64,000 bases of DNA, from positions 558,001 to 622,000 of the forward strand of contig CBDAPN010000031.1 of the NCBI GenBank assembly GCA_965198415.1, read 5' to 3'. Position numbers and translations under genes: made by a program. Origin of the DNA: Endozoicomonas sp965198415 (lineage in GTDB: Bacteria > Pseudomonadota > Gammaproteobacteria > Pseudomonadales > Endozoicomonadaceae). The notes under the pieces are model-generated. The model made no database searches, had not been told where the DNA came from, and saw only the letters and a program-made list of their open reading frames with translations. Positions 46,510 through 54,793 of the stretch are shown in pieces (the first letter of the stretch is position 1; every line of letters starts with the position of its first letter).

Positions 46510-46767
46510 ATGAAGGCATTTCCTTGCACAAAATGTGGTGCCTGCTGTAAGAGTGTCAGCCTCTCTCAAGAGACACAGTTTCTTGATAGGGGTGATGGTG
46601 CTTGCAGGCATCTCAACATGGAAAGTAATGAGTGCTCAATATATAACAAGAGACCGGACATCTGTCGTATTGATCTTCAATATCACAAGAGATATAAAGG
46701 CCTGTATAGCTGGGAAGAATTTGTGAGCCTGAATCTTGCTTCCTGCAAAATACTAATGATTGAGTAG
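46510..46767 (+). CDS. YkgJ-type cysteine cluster protein (cassette gene 4)
   Basis: A protein of 85 residues with the motif FPCTKCGACCKSV at the N-terminus, then GACRHLNMESNECSIYNKRPDICR and a final SCKIL. These are the spaced cysteines of the YkgJ/UPF0153 family, believed to bind zinc or an iron-sulphur cluster. It begins at the base after the stop of gene 3, so it is co-translated. Its size is small but complete for the family. The role in the cassette is unknown; a metal- or redox-sensing function is possible. Confidence 0.8.
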   Translation: MKAFPCTKCGACCKSVSLSQETQFLDRGDGACRHLNMESNECSIYNKRPDICRIDLQYHKRYKGLYSWEEFVSLNLASCKILMIE

Positions 46768-46844
46768 GTTGTGTATTTGCTTGTGGGGGAGTATGAGAAC
46801 CAACTATATCTTGAAAACGCTCAACTCAAAAACCTTCAAATTTT

Positions 46845-47043
46845 GTACGGGCACAACTTAACCAACCCTACCGTACTAATCTCAAATACAAAACCATAAA
46901 CCTCCCAATAACACGGAGGTCCACATGCAAGCTATCCCTGAAGAAAAAGCGCTTTGGTAACAACGTATCAGACTTTCAAACTCTGGCAAATCCTTTGCCA
47001 GATGCTGGATAAAAGCCAAAGCTATGCATTGATTATGGCGTTA
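46845..47043 (+). mobile_element. Second IS66-family remnant, abutting cas3
   Basis: Bases 46850-46960 match the inner end of the element at 42511-43020 in inverted orientation: shared blocks include TAATCTCAAATA, CCATAAACCTCCC and ATGCAAGCTA/ATGCAAGCCA. The ORF start reads MQAIPEEKALW and is then stopped by TAA. The left terminus is degenerate (GTACGGGCAC). The right side ends near GGCGTTAC at 47036-47043, which overlaps the cas3 stop codon and may be the other terminal repeat. It is older and more decayed than the first copy. Confidence 0.7.
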
Positions 47044-50000
47044 CCTTTCATCACTTTTGTCCACACATCCGCCTAGCCAGAAATGATACACAAGATTTGA
47101 AATCCCGTTCTTCTGAGGAAAGCCAAAACTCAGCAGGGATTGTTGGGCGAATAAATCACTGGCATCGCTATAAGCGCGTTGCTTCAGGGATTCATAATGT
47201 GTCTGCCAGTCTGATGCGGGAAATTGCATGTTAAGAAACAACCTGTCTGGATTGATATCAATGGCATTCACCTGCTCATTAGCGCTGACAGGCTCTCCTT
47301 CTGGTAAACCTGAAGCATTCGTGGCTATATGCCACCAGTTTTCCTGATTGTCTTGCCAATACATAATGCGCCGCTCTCGACTTCTGAAGGGGTTGCCCGA
47401 GGCATGGCGGTCATTAGCACCCAAGAAGACGTTTTCATGCCAGTCTTTCAGGCTGTAGTTGCAGGCTTTTGTATCCCGTTTGCCTGAGCGATGAAGAAGG
47501 CGCGCCTCGGATTGTTCAAGCAGGTAATCGCGCTGCTTTTTATGTTCAAGACAGGTTATTTCCGCCACTTGTTCAGAGGGGGTTTGCAGGCTGTAGCGAG
47601 CATCCAGGCAGGTTGTCCAGCTTGCGGGAAACAGTGCCTTTGCCTGTTTGCTGCTTAACAGATAGTCGGGTTCGCTTTCCACGCCCGGGTAATAGTAAGC
47701 AGCCGGTTTGGCCGGGTTGAGCAGGTGTCGAATGACCGTTGGCAACAGTCTCACATTATCGGTTGCATCGCTGGCGTCTCGATGGCGGCGGATACGACCT
47801 GCGCTTTGTACGACTGAGCGGGTAGAGGCAGGCTCCAGTATGCCCCAGTCAAAATCGTGATCTCGACCCACCTCCTCAACCGGTGTCGCCACGACGATGA
47901 TCATGACCTGCTTGCCCGGGGTGTTATCCATCAAGCGTCGTATCAGTGGTTCCTGCCAGATGGCCTCGGCGTTTTTTCGGTTCAATGCGGTATCCAGCCA
48001 TTGTTCGGTATGCCACCTAGCAAGCGTAGATAACCTGGCGTGATAGCAAATCACCCGATGATCCCAACCAGCATCACTCTCAAGCTCGCACAGGTATTTG
48101 CTCAGATACCAGCAAGGCGCCGTATTACTCACTCTCACGAGCCCAAGTGATAGACGTTTGCCTGTTACCGGATCTGTCTGGGCATGAAGGTTATGGAGTT
48201 CCTGAGCGGATTGATAAATACAGTGCGCCAGTGTCTCCAGCGAGCAGGATTGTGGAAGATCAAGCCAGCCAATACGCCGTTTTACCGGTTGGCGATCCAT
48301 ATTCTCAATCAGGGCGTCATTAAACTTTCCGTGGTACTGAATGAATTTTTTTCTGGCCTTTTCACGCTCCGCCATATCCAGCCAATGAAGCTGGCATAAA
48401 TCGGAAAACTGGCTGAACAAACCAACGGCCAGCTTTGGTGTCTGTATTGAGCGACGCTGACAAAATAACTGGTAGCCGGTTTGGTAAGCCATGAAAAAGG
48501 CTTCTGCGATGGCCGGCGACAGAGTGGCGGAAGAAAGCAGTACACGACGACCAGCCATTGCCGTCAGGAAAACCAGTTTGCCAAGGACAACCAGGGCGGT
48601 TTCGTCGTAATTATCTATTTCATCCAGCACCAGGTCAGATGAAATCACCCTGAGCATGGCAATGAGATGGCTGCCACGGGTAGCGTCGGCTGCTGCGGTG
48701 ATATGGTCAGCCGTACAGACCAAAATTGGTGCTGAGAGCAGTTGCTGATGCTTGTACTGCCCTTCAAGAAGGTCGCAGAGCGCTTTGGGTAAAGGTTGAT
48801 CCGCCATATCACCATCAATGGTGATCAAGTCATCGGCAAATGCCGCACGGCTTTCACTGCCCTGTTGCTCACTTTCTTTTTGCAGACGGGTGATCAGGGA
48901 CTCTCCAACCAGCGTCGTTAGTTGCTGTCCGTTCAGTTCCAGCTCGTCACGATAACTTTGTCCGGTTTGCAGGGTCAGGCTGCGCAGACCGAGGGCTACG
49001 GTGTAACGAGCGCCAGCAGAAACCGTCGCCATTATTCGTGCGCAGGCCCGCGTTTTGCCACAGCCTGTACCTGCCTGAACAAAGCCAATAAAGCCGGTAT
49101 TGGCGTCTGCCTTGGCTACTGGCTTGAGCGCGGCACAGGTGGCGTCCTGCCAGGCAAACGGCGAATGATCCACAGCGCCGGAATCAGAGGTCATGGGAGA
49201 GGGCAGATCATCTTTGGCAATAAAGGGCAGGCCAAGATCCTGCTGCCATAGTAACCGGGTCATACTGGCAGCTTGTCGGCCTACCTCATAGAGATGAGTG
49301 CCCAATACTGCGCCCGGTCCGGTTTTAACCCCTTTGGTGGTATTGGCGATCAACACGCCGGGAGGCGCTGGATTGCGGGTATGGTTATCCCTGGCCGACA
49401 CGGTGTGGTCAGCACACATCATGCCGGTTCGGCTGAAATGGATGATCGTGGCGAAAAAAGCGTTCTGCCATACCGGATCAGGCAACAGGGATTGATGATT
49501 CACACACCAATGACGTATACGTTCCGAACACTTGCTCACCTGATTTAGCCAACGTACATCCTGCTGCCAGAAACGGGAATTAGTGTTTGCAGGGCGAAGG
49601 TTGTCCCGGAGGCTGTCCGGGTACTTATCATCAGACTCGCAACGTACATGGCGCTCTTTGATCAGGGACAGACTACTGCTGTCTGAAGCCATGTACTTGC
49701 CGTACGGCAACCGGTGATGGCTGCCCAGAATCCATAACCATGCCCACAACAACGGGGTTCTTTGCGGTTTGGTCGGTATTGGCCATTCGGTGTCAGGCGT
49801 CTGTTGATTGCCAACCTGCCAGGCGCCATCACGAATCAATACCTTGCTCGCATCTGAAAAAAGCGCGCTGAAGGCTTTCAGCTCACTGAACACGGACAAC
49901 CACTTAAGGTCGTCTGCTTTTTTGAAGCGACCGACATCACAGGCGGCCAGCACCATTGTTTTGGCCAACTCCAGTGATAACAGCTCGTGACGAACCGGGT

Positions 50001-50442
50001 CAGCCACCGGCTTACCTTTCCCGTTGATTGCCTCCTGAAGCTTGTTCTGGAAAAAGGCGTTGTCCTTGCCAATGTCGTGAAATAGACCGGCCAGTTCGGC
50101 TAGGTAGGCGCACAGTCGTTCCATGGGTTCTGCTTCCCTGGGAGGGCGAAGAAAATCTCTTTGTGATGATGAAAAAGCGTACTGGCCATCGTGATTAAAG
50201 TGCCGGCGGCTACCAACAATCCAGAGCAACTCTGTTCGGGTGCGACCCGCCACACGGTGACAGGCAACGGCCATCTGGCGGGAGCTGGCTTTGCGTAATT
50301 CTGCCTGAATACCCTTCAGACCTTCCAGACTCATACGCGCCTGCCAGGTACGTCGGCCGATCTGACAGGCATAACGGTTCAGAATTCGACGGGTTTTCTT
50401 CAGGGCGCGACGCTCGCATTCACTAACAAAAATAACAATCAC
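47041..50442 (-). CDS. cas3: Type I-F Cas2-Cas3 fusion nuclease-helicase
   Basis: A protein of 1133 residues. The N-terminal 95 residues form a Cas2-like domain (MIVIFVSECERRALKKTRRIL), the fusion diagnostic of subtype I-F. The HD nuclease follows (LAGLFHDIGKDNAFF), then an SF2 helicase with Walker A GTGCGKTR, motif II LDEID and motif VI QSAGRIRRHRD. It is recruited by the Csy complex to degrade targeted DNA, and with Cas1 it acquires spacers. Its ATG overlaps the end of cas1 by 4 bases. It appears intact. Confidence 0.96.
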   Translation of the reverse strand: MIVIFVSECERRALKKTRRILNRYACQIGRRTWQARMSLEGLKGIQAELRKASSRQMAVACHRVAGRTRTELLWIVGSRRHFNHDGQYAFSSSQRDFLRPPREAEPMERLCAYLAELAGLFHDIGKDNAFFQNKLQEAINGKGKPVADPVRHELLSLELAKTMVLAACDVGRFKKADDLKWLSVFSELKAFSALFSDASKVLIRDGAWQVGNQQTPDTEWPIPTKPQRTPLLWAWLWILGSHHRLPYGKYMASDSSSLSLIKERHVRCESDDKYPDSLRDNLRPANTNSRFWQQDVRWLNQVSKCSERIRHWCVNHQSLLPDPVWQNAFFATIIHFSRTGMMCADHTVSARDNHTRNPAPPGVLIANTTKGVKTGPGAVLGTHLYEVGRQAASMTRLLWQQDLGLPFIAKDDLPSPMTSDSGAVDHSPFAWQDATCAALKPVAKADANTGFIGFVQAGTGCGKTRACARIMATVSAGARYTVALGLRSLTLQTGQSYRDELELNGQQLTTLVGESLITRLQKESEQQGSESRAAFADDLITIDGDMADQPLPKALCDLLEGQYKHQQLLSAPILVCTADHITAAADATRGSHLIAMLRVISSDLVLDEIDNYDETALVVLGKLVFLTAMAGRRVLLSSATLSPAIAEAFFMAYQTGYQLFCQRRSIQTPKLAVGLFSQFSDLCQLHWLDMAEREKARKKFIQYHGKFNDALIENMDRQPVKRRIGWLDLPQSCSLETLAHCIYQSAQELHNLHAQTDPVTGKRLSLGLVRVSNTAPCWYLSKYLCELESDAGWDHRVICYHARLSTLARWHTEQWLDTALNRKNAEAIWQEPLIRRLMDNTPGKQVMIIVVATPVEEVGRDHDFDWGILEPASTRSVVQSAGRIRRHRDASDATDNVRLLPTVIRHLLNPAKPAAYYYPGVESEPDYLLSSKQAKALFPASWTTCLDARYSLQTPSEQVAEITCLEHKKQRDYLLEQSEARLLHRSGKRDTKACNYSLKDWHENVFLGANDRHASGNPFRSRERRIMYWQDNQENWWHIATNASGLPEGEPVSANEQVNAIDINPDRLFLNMQFPASDWQTHYESLKQRAYSDASDLFAQQSLLSFGFPQKNGISNLVYHFWLGGCVDKSDER

Positions 50443-51335
50443 CAGTCCATCTCCGTGACGGCCTGGATGTTGTCAAACAGAACATTCAGCGCTTTGACTT
50501 CATCAAGAAAGGCAATGCAATGATTACGCATTTCCTGATCTGATAATCCGCTGGCGGCGGCCAGAAAGGCATTGGGCAGGATGGTGGCGTCCTTGATAAT
50601 GTCGGCGACATCAAAAACCAGAGCGCCGCGGCGGGTCAAACCGTGGGCGACCGGCATGGAATGGGGAATGCCAAGCACCCATAACGCCGTGGCTGCGAGT
50701 CCGTAGGCCAGGTAATTGCCATGATCCAGATAACGATTGAAACGGTCCCCACCTTCGCCGGTGCCGGGTTTTCGCTCAAAACCGGACTGCCCCGTGGCTT
50801 TTGCCATCAACCGGTAAAGCGCCTTGGCAAAGTTGGCTTCGTGGCCCATCAGCGACTGACCCGTTTCTGCCAGCGCCATGCGTTGCTGGTAGTCATCAAT
50901 CACCGGCGAGAGGTCTATATCTTTCAGTGCCGGTAACCGTTGCCAGGATTTGCGGACAAAATCACACCGGGCCTGCTGGAAATAACGATAAACCTTGAGC
51001 CTGTTGTCCGGCTCGAACCACATTTTGGCCCAGGCCTGAAGGTAAGCTGTTGGCCGGTATTCGTTTTGTGACGCCATAAATAAAGGCGTTCCACCTCCCC
51101 CCGTAAAACCGAGCATAACGCCCTCATCAGACAGCAGCCGCGCCGCCGACTGCGTGATGGACGTACCGGTCCCCAGAAGCAGGGCGTTGGTGTTGCCAAA
51201 AGGCAGGGCAAAAAACTTCTGGAAACCGTCTTTCTGCTGGACGTAGGTCAGCTGGTCATCCTTGACCATGACGCGACAGTGTTCGAGTAGATACAGTCCC
51301 TGTCGGTGGGAAGGAAGAATGGACATGACAAGCAA
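50439..51335 (-). CDS. cas1: Type I-F Cas1 integrase
   Basis: A protein of 298 residues. It carries the Cas1 I-F N-terminus (GLYLLEHCRVMVKDDQLTYV) and the catalytic region with MGHEANFAKALYRLMAKATG and DHGNYLAYGLAATALWVLGIPHSMPVAHG, holding the conserved Glu, His and Asp metal ligands. The TTG at 51335 is 5 bases after a GGAG site; the ATG at 51326 is an alternative. It integrates new spacers with Cas2-3. It is transcribed away from csy1, which is unusual for I-F loci, where the six genes normally run in one direction. Confidence 0.94.
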   Translation of the reverse strand: MLVMSILPSHRQGLYLLEHCRVMVKDDQLTYVQQKDGFQKFFALPFGNTNALLLGTGTSITQSAARLLSDEGVMLGFTGGGGTPLFMASQNEYRPTAYLQAWAKMWFEPDNRLKVYRYFQQARCDFVRKSWQRLPALKDIDLSPVIDDYQQRMALAETGQSLMGHEANFAKALYRLMAKATGQSGFERKPGTGEGGDRFNRYLDHGNYLAYGLAATALWVLGIPHSMPVAHGLTRRGALVFDVADIIKDATILPNAFLAAASGLSDQEMRNHCIAFLDEVKALNVLFDNIQAVTEMDW

Positions 51336-51348
51336 TAATTCTCCGGGA

Positions 51349-51424
51349 ATAACGATCCACCTGTGCGGTGGCTAACATGATAATCACAACCAAATTTTTC
51401 TAAACCGCCTGTGCAGCGGAAAAT
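51349..51424 (-). ncRNA. Candidate Cas-regulating mini-crRNA (pseudo-repeat, 20-nt spacer, pseudo-repeat)
   Basis: On the minus strand, 51424-51397 matches the local CRISPR repeat at 23 of 28 positions, keeping the loop GCACA and the 3' handle TTTAGAAA. Then come 20 bases (51396-51377, AATTTGGTTGTGATTATCAT). Then 51376-51349 matches the repeat at about 19 of 28 with loop GCACA and a stem in which G-C has become A-T on both sides (CCACC/GGTGG). Both hairpins remain Cas6f-like. The pseudo-spacer matches a CC-flanked site at 51472-51487. This is the layout of the known CreR/CreA mini-crRNAs, which guide Cascade to repress promoters. The RNA would lie in the cas1 leader. Confidence 0.75.
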
Positions 51425-51444
51425 TCCCTGCATAAATTTCAGCT

Positions 51445-51473
51445 ATTATCGCGAAAATTACAACTACTACCAA
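51445..51473 (-). promoter_or_regulatory. Candidate promoter for the mini-crRNA and cas1-cas3
   Basis: Read on the minus strand, TTGGTA (51473-51468) and GATAAT (51450-51445) are 17 bases apart, matching the sigma-70 consensus at 4 and 5 of 6 positions. Transcription would begin near 51438, about 14 bases before the first pseudo-repeat. The -35 box overlaps the CC and first bases of the predicted Cascade target. Confidence 0.55.
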
Positions 51474-51486
51474 TTTAGTTGTAATT
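51456..51486. promoter_or_regulatory. 11-bp inverted repeat between the divergent cas promoters
   Basis: AATTACAACTA (51456-51466) and TAGTTGTAATT (51476-51486) are perfect inverted copies 9 bases apart, lying between the -10 box of the cas1-side promoter and the csy1-side promoter. They could be the operator of a dimeric regulator, independent of or additional to the crRNA-like target that overlaps the right arm. Confidence 0.5.
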
Positions 51487-51491
51487 AAATA
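51470..51491 (+). promoter_or_regulatory. Predicted Cascade target (CC PAM plus protospacer) in the cas promoter region
   Basis: CC at 51470-51471 is followed by AATTTAGTTGTAATTA (51472-51487). This equals the pseudo-spacer except at positions 6 and 12, the bases that are flipped out and not read in type I Cascade. Positions 17-20 do not match, so only a seed-length duplex is expected. Such binding would block transcription without recruiting Cas3 cleavage. The CC is the established I-F PAM on this side. Confidence 0.7.
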
Positions 51492-51507
51492 AAAAATTTA
51501 ATTTAAC
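51479..51507 (+). promoter_or_regulatory. Candidate promoter of csy1-csy4
   Basis: TTGTAA (51479-51484) and TTTAAC (51502-51507) are separated by 17 bases in an AT-rich stretch, 40 bases upstream of the csy1 start. The match to the consensus is moderate. The -35 box lies within the predicted Cascade target. Confidence 0.4.
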
Positions 51508-51546
51508 ATACATTCGTCGTGTACCCATCGTCATGGAGAAAAAGCA

Positions 51547-52843
51547 ATGGTAAAAGCAATGGCCGTAGACTTCCAGAGCAAGTCATTCCTTGAAGATCTG
51601 ATCCGGTTTGATCGTGCTCCTCCTTTTGAGATTGTGTCCCGGGATCTTGGCCGGTTTCTCGTAGCCTTGGTCAATGGTTCGGTCAATAAATGCAAGAAAA
51701 ACGATGATGCATTGCATGACCAGCGCACCGTCAGGGAATTTTTTTCTGATGAAAAAAAGATCAAAACCCTTCGGTCCACCCTATCCATGGTGGGTACTCA
51801 CAACCTGAAGTGTCCCAATGCGAATGTGTCTACCTGCGTTGTGGTAGATCCGGCACTACAGCACGCAGCGGACCCGCAACCCTATGTGCATTCTGCAAGT
51901 ATCGAATGTCAGCGCCTGATCAGTGGTTCAGGCAACGCAGGGTATGCCGGGTATTTTCGTCTTCTGGGTCAGGAGTTTGTTCTCGATGGCACGCCAACCT
52001 CTGTCATCCAATCACTTGCGAAAGGAGAAGGCTTGGTTTGCCAAAAGCTTATTGAGCTTGGACTCTGCGAAACAGACCTTCAGAACCTGCATGAAACAGC
52101 GTCCAGTCACTGGTGCGAACCAGACGGCGTGACAGCGCCAGATCGCTTTCTGAAACAGGTGATCTGGCCGGGTGGTGAAGGCGAGGACATTGTCATTACG
52201 CCAGTCATGCCGTTTGGCAGTACTCAGGAGCTTCACAAAAGACTGAATCAGCGCCGACTTGATGAACAGCTGCCGCAGTCAATCAAAACGCGAGTCACCA
52301 AAGTTGGGGGAACCCAGCCCATCAATGTGGGTCCGTTTAATGCCGAGCTGGGCGGTCTTTATCGCCATCTTTACGCTGACATTCCGAAGACAGTCACCAG
52401 ACAGCAAAAGTCCGGTATCAGGCTAAAGAAACACAGCAAAAGCTTGTTTGAACTGGTTTCAGGTAAATCTTCTGGATGCTTCAGTTCTGTTGCGTCCGGG
52501 GGCGCAAGGCATGCCGGATCGGGCAAAACGCGAACGTCATCAGCAAGCCGCCAAGGTGCTGGTATCCCGATTTATGAAACCAATCGATAACTGGCTGCGG
52601 CAATGGCCGATGCTCGATGCCGCAGAAAAAGAACAATGGGCAGGTCATTTGCCCAAGGCGGAACAGGCCTGGCTAAACGGTGACGCAGATCGTGAAGAGC
52701 GTGATGTCATTCGTCAGCAGGCACAGAGAGCACTGGACACAGCCAAGTTCAGGGATGGCGAAAGCAACACGCCCCCACTCCTTGATGACAGTGATAACCG
52801 GGCGTTAAAAAAGGCGCTGGAACAATGGTTGGAGGCTCGCTAA
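51547..52843 (+). pseudogene. csy1: Type I-F Csy1/Cas8f, apparent single-base frameshift
   Basis: The first frame (51547-52590) encodes the Cas8f N-terminal two thirds, including VTKVGGTQPINVGPFNAELGG, the GGTxPQN-type family motif. It drifts into nonsense after about HSKSLFEL near 52450. A second frame (open from 52427, to 52843) continues sensibly: WFQVNLLDASVLLRPGAQ, then LPKAEQAWLNGDADREE, matching the AEQLWLDP region of known Csy1. Removing one base near 52451 gives one protein of 431 residues, the normal Csy1 length. Cas8f recognises the PAM and the 5' end of the crRNA in the Csy complex. A real mutation, a sequencing error or programmed frameshifting are all possible. Confidence 0.85.
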
Positions 52844-53742
52844 TGGAATTTTCCGGTTACTTGCTGTTGCCCCGTCTGAAACTGGAGCAGGTCAATGCCG
52901 AAGGTAATCTTCATGTGGCGGGCCTGCCTGCCATTACCGCGTTTACCGGCTTCGCACACTGGTTACAGTTGCACTGGCTGGACAAACTGCCCAAAGCCAA
53001 AGACCTGGAACCCATGAAGATCAATGGCGTTGCCATCATCGGGCATTACCTGCAGATGTATGAAGGTCAGGCGAAATGTCCAGCAGCATTACAGGGGAGT
53101 GCGCCTACAAGTGCTGAAAAAATGAATCCCCCTATCGTTCAGGAACTGAAGGCGGATATGGGCGTTACTCTGGTATTAAGGCTGTATCGGGATGAAGAAG
53201 ATGACCAGAGTGACGTCGCCAACGCCATTGATGAAGATAGCCTCAAGCAGTTGAATGCCTTGCTAGGGCAGGTTCCCATAGCGGCAGGCCGTTCAGTCTC
53301 CCACCTCATGCCGCGCTACCTGCCATCATCCGACGGGCTTGCCAAAGCCTTGGGTGAACTGAATGGTGGCTGGTTGCTCTGCAATCGCAAGGAGCTGCTG
53401 GACCCCCAGGGGGACGATGACACCCGTGACCCGCTGGACAGACTGCTCGACCTGTTAGCGCTGCATAAAGACGAAAACGGGCGATTTTTCCGCAGTCAGC
53501 CGGGGTGGCTGATTCCGGTCAGTATTGGTTATCGCCTTCTGGAAACACCAAAGCAACGCCCGGGCGTTCGACATGGCCTGATACACGCCTATGCCGAACC
53601 GGTGACGTCGGTGGCGCAATGGTGCTACCTGCCGCGATTAACATTCCAGCGTAATACCTTTGACCTGCAAAAAATGGACTCATTCTGGCGCCATACCCGT
53701 GACGACCAGCACGGTCTTCTTGTTGTTGATACTTGTAATTAA
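52843..53742 (+). CDS. csy2: Type I-F Csy2/Cas5f
   Basis: A protein of 299 residues from the ATG at 52843, which overlaps the csy1 stop and follows a GGAGG site. The N-terminus EFSGYLLLPRLKLEQVNAE and the block GLPAITAFTGFAHWLQLHWL are the Csy2 hallmark. GWLIPVSIGYRLLE and the C-terminal AYAEPVTSVAQWCYLPRLTF complete the family pattern. Csy2 pairs with Csy1 to hold the 5' handle of the crRNA. It is intact. Confidence 0.93.
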   Translation: MEFSGYLLLPRLKLEQVNAEGNLHVAGLPAITAFTGFAHWLQLHWLDKLPKAKDLEPMKINGVAIIGHYLQMYEGQAKCPAALQGSAPTSAEKMNPPIVQELKADMGVTLVLRLYRDEEDDQSDVANAIDEDSLKQLNALLGQVPIAAGRSVSHLMPRYLPSSDGLAKALGELNGGWLLCNRKELLDPQGDDDTRDPLDRLLDLLALHKDENGRFFRSQPGWLIPVSIGYRLLETPKQRPGVRHGLIHAYAEPVTSVAQWCYLPRLTFQRNTFDLQKMDSFWRHTRDDQHGLLVVDTCN

Positions 53743-53762
53743 TGTTTTAGGAGATGAAACAA

Positions 53763-54785
53763 ATGGCCAAAGTTAAATTGCCAACAATGCTCAACTACAC
53801 ACGTTCCATTGTTCCTTCCAATGGCGTGTTTACCTGCCAGATAAAGGATGGCGAAGATTGCCCGGTGCTGGTGACAACGCAGACGGTGCGAGGCACGATT
53901 TCCAACTATTCAGGCATTGATCGCAGCGGGAAAAAAGGAGATAGCGAGCAACAAAAACTGTTGGATATCAACAACGCCAACATCCAAAGCATTGATGTAT
54001 GCTACCTGCCACAAGACAGCGCTGTTTTCCAGCTGTCGTTTTCTGTCACCTTCAGCGCCCAGTCACTCCAGCCTGGCGCCTGCAATGCACCGGAGTTTTT
54101 TGAAAAACTGGAGCGTTTCGCCGGGCTGTACAAAGAAAAAAATGGTTTTGAAGAGTTGGCCCGACGTTATCTCAACAATATCGTTAATGGCCGCTGGATG
54201 TGGCGTAACCGTTATGCGACTGACAAGCAGGTGATTATCAGGGAGGCGGATCAAACAGAAACCACCTTCTCAGTCGAAAACAGGCTGGATGTTGATTACA
54301 GCGGCCGTGATGGTTTTGATGTGCTGGCAGAAAAAATTGCCCGGGCGTTATCCGGTGAAGATTTGCCGTTGCGTTTTCAGGTAACGGGCGCAGGAAATCT
54401 GGGTTTTGGCCAGGAAGTCTACCCGAGTCAGGAGTTCACAGAAGCTAAGGGTGGCAAGGTGCTGGCCGGCAAGCCCTGTGGCGATGGCAAACAGGCCATG
54501 ATGCACAGTCAGAAGATTGGCAACGCCATCCGTACCATCGACACATGGCACAGCAAGGCAGAAGCCTATGGTGCTATTGCTGTAGAACCATACGGCGTGG
54601 TGCAACAACGGGCTGAAGCGGTCCGGCTACCATCGTCTCACCAAGATCTTTACAGCTTTCTGCTACGCATTGATGAGCTGACAGAACAGCTGCAGGACAA
54701 TGATATGTCCGGTGATATTCACTATGTCATGGCCTGCCTGATTCGTGGTGGTGTCTACAGCGGCGAAAGCAAAAAGAATAAATAG
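53763..54785 (+). CDS. csy3: Type I-F Csy3/Cas7f backbone subunit
   Basis: A protein of 340 residues from the ATG at 53763, placed 9 bases after TAGGAG (an upstream ATG at 53754 sits directly on that site). Family features are KLPTMLNYTRSIVPSNGVF, RYLNNIVNGRWMWRNRYA and GAGNLGFGQEVYPSQEF. Six copies form the crRNA-binding backbone of the Csy complex. The gene is 20 bases downstream of csy2. Confidence 0.95.
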   Translation: MAKVKLPTMLNYTRSIVPSNGVFTCQIKDGEDCPVLVTTQTVRGTISNYSGIDRSGKKGDSEQQKLLDINNANIQSIDVCYLPQDSAVFQLSFSVTFSAQSLQPGACNAPEFFEKLERFAGLYKEKNGFEELARRYLNNIVNGRWMWRNRYATDKQVIIREADQTETTFSVENRLDVDYSGRDGFDVLAEKIARALSGEDLPLRFQVTGAGNLGFGQEVYPSQEFTEAKGGKVLAGKPCGDGKQAMMHSQKIGNAIRTIDTWHSKAEAYGAIAVEPYGVVQQRAEAVRLPSSHQDLYSFLLRIDELTEQLQDNDMSGDIHYVMACLIRGGVYSGESKKNK

Positions 54786-54793
54786 GAGGTTTC

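Noticed and set aside
42503..47043. A composite transposon made of the two IS66 copies and the four-gene cassette
   Set aside because: The left copy has its own 8-base target duplication on both sides, so it inserted alone. The right copy is older and degenerate. The inverted flanking may be coincidental.
51327..51546. A CreTA-like toxin gene guarded by the mini-crRNA
   Set aside because: No small open frame with a toxin-like profile lies in the gap. The predicted target lies between cas promoters, so cas autoregulation is the simpler model.
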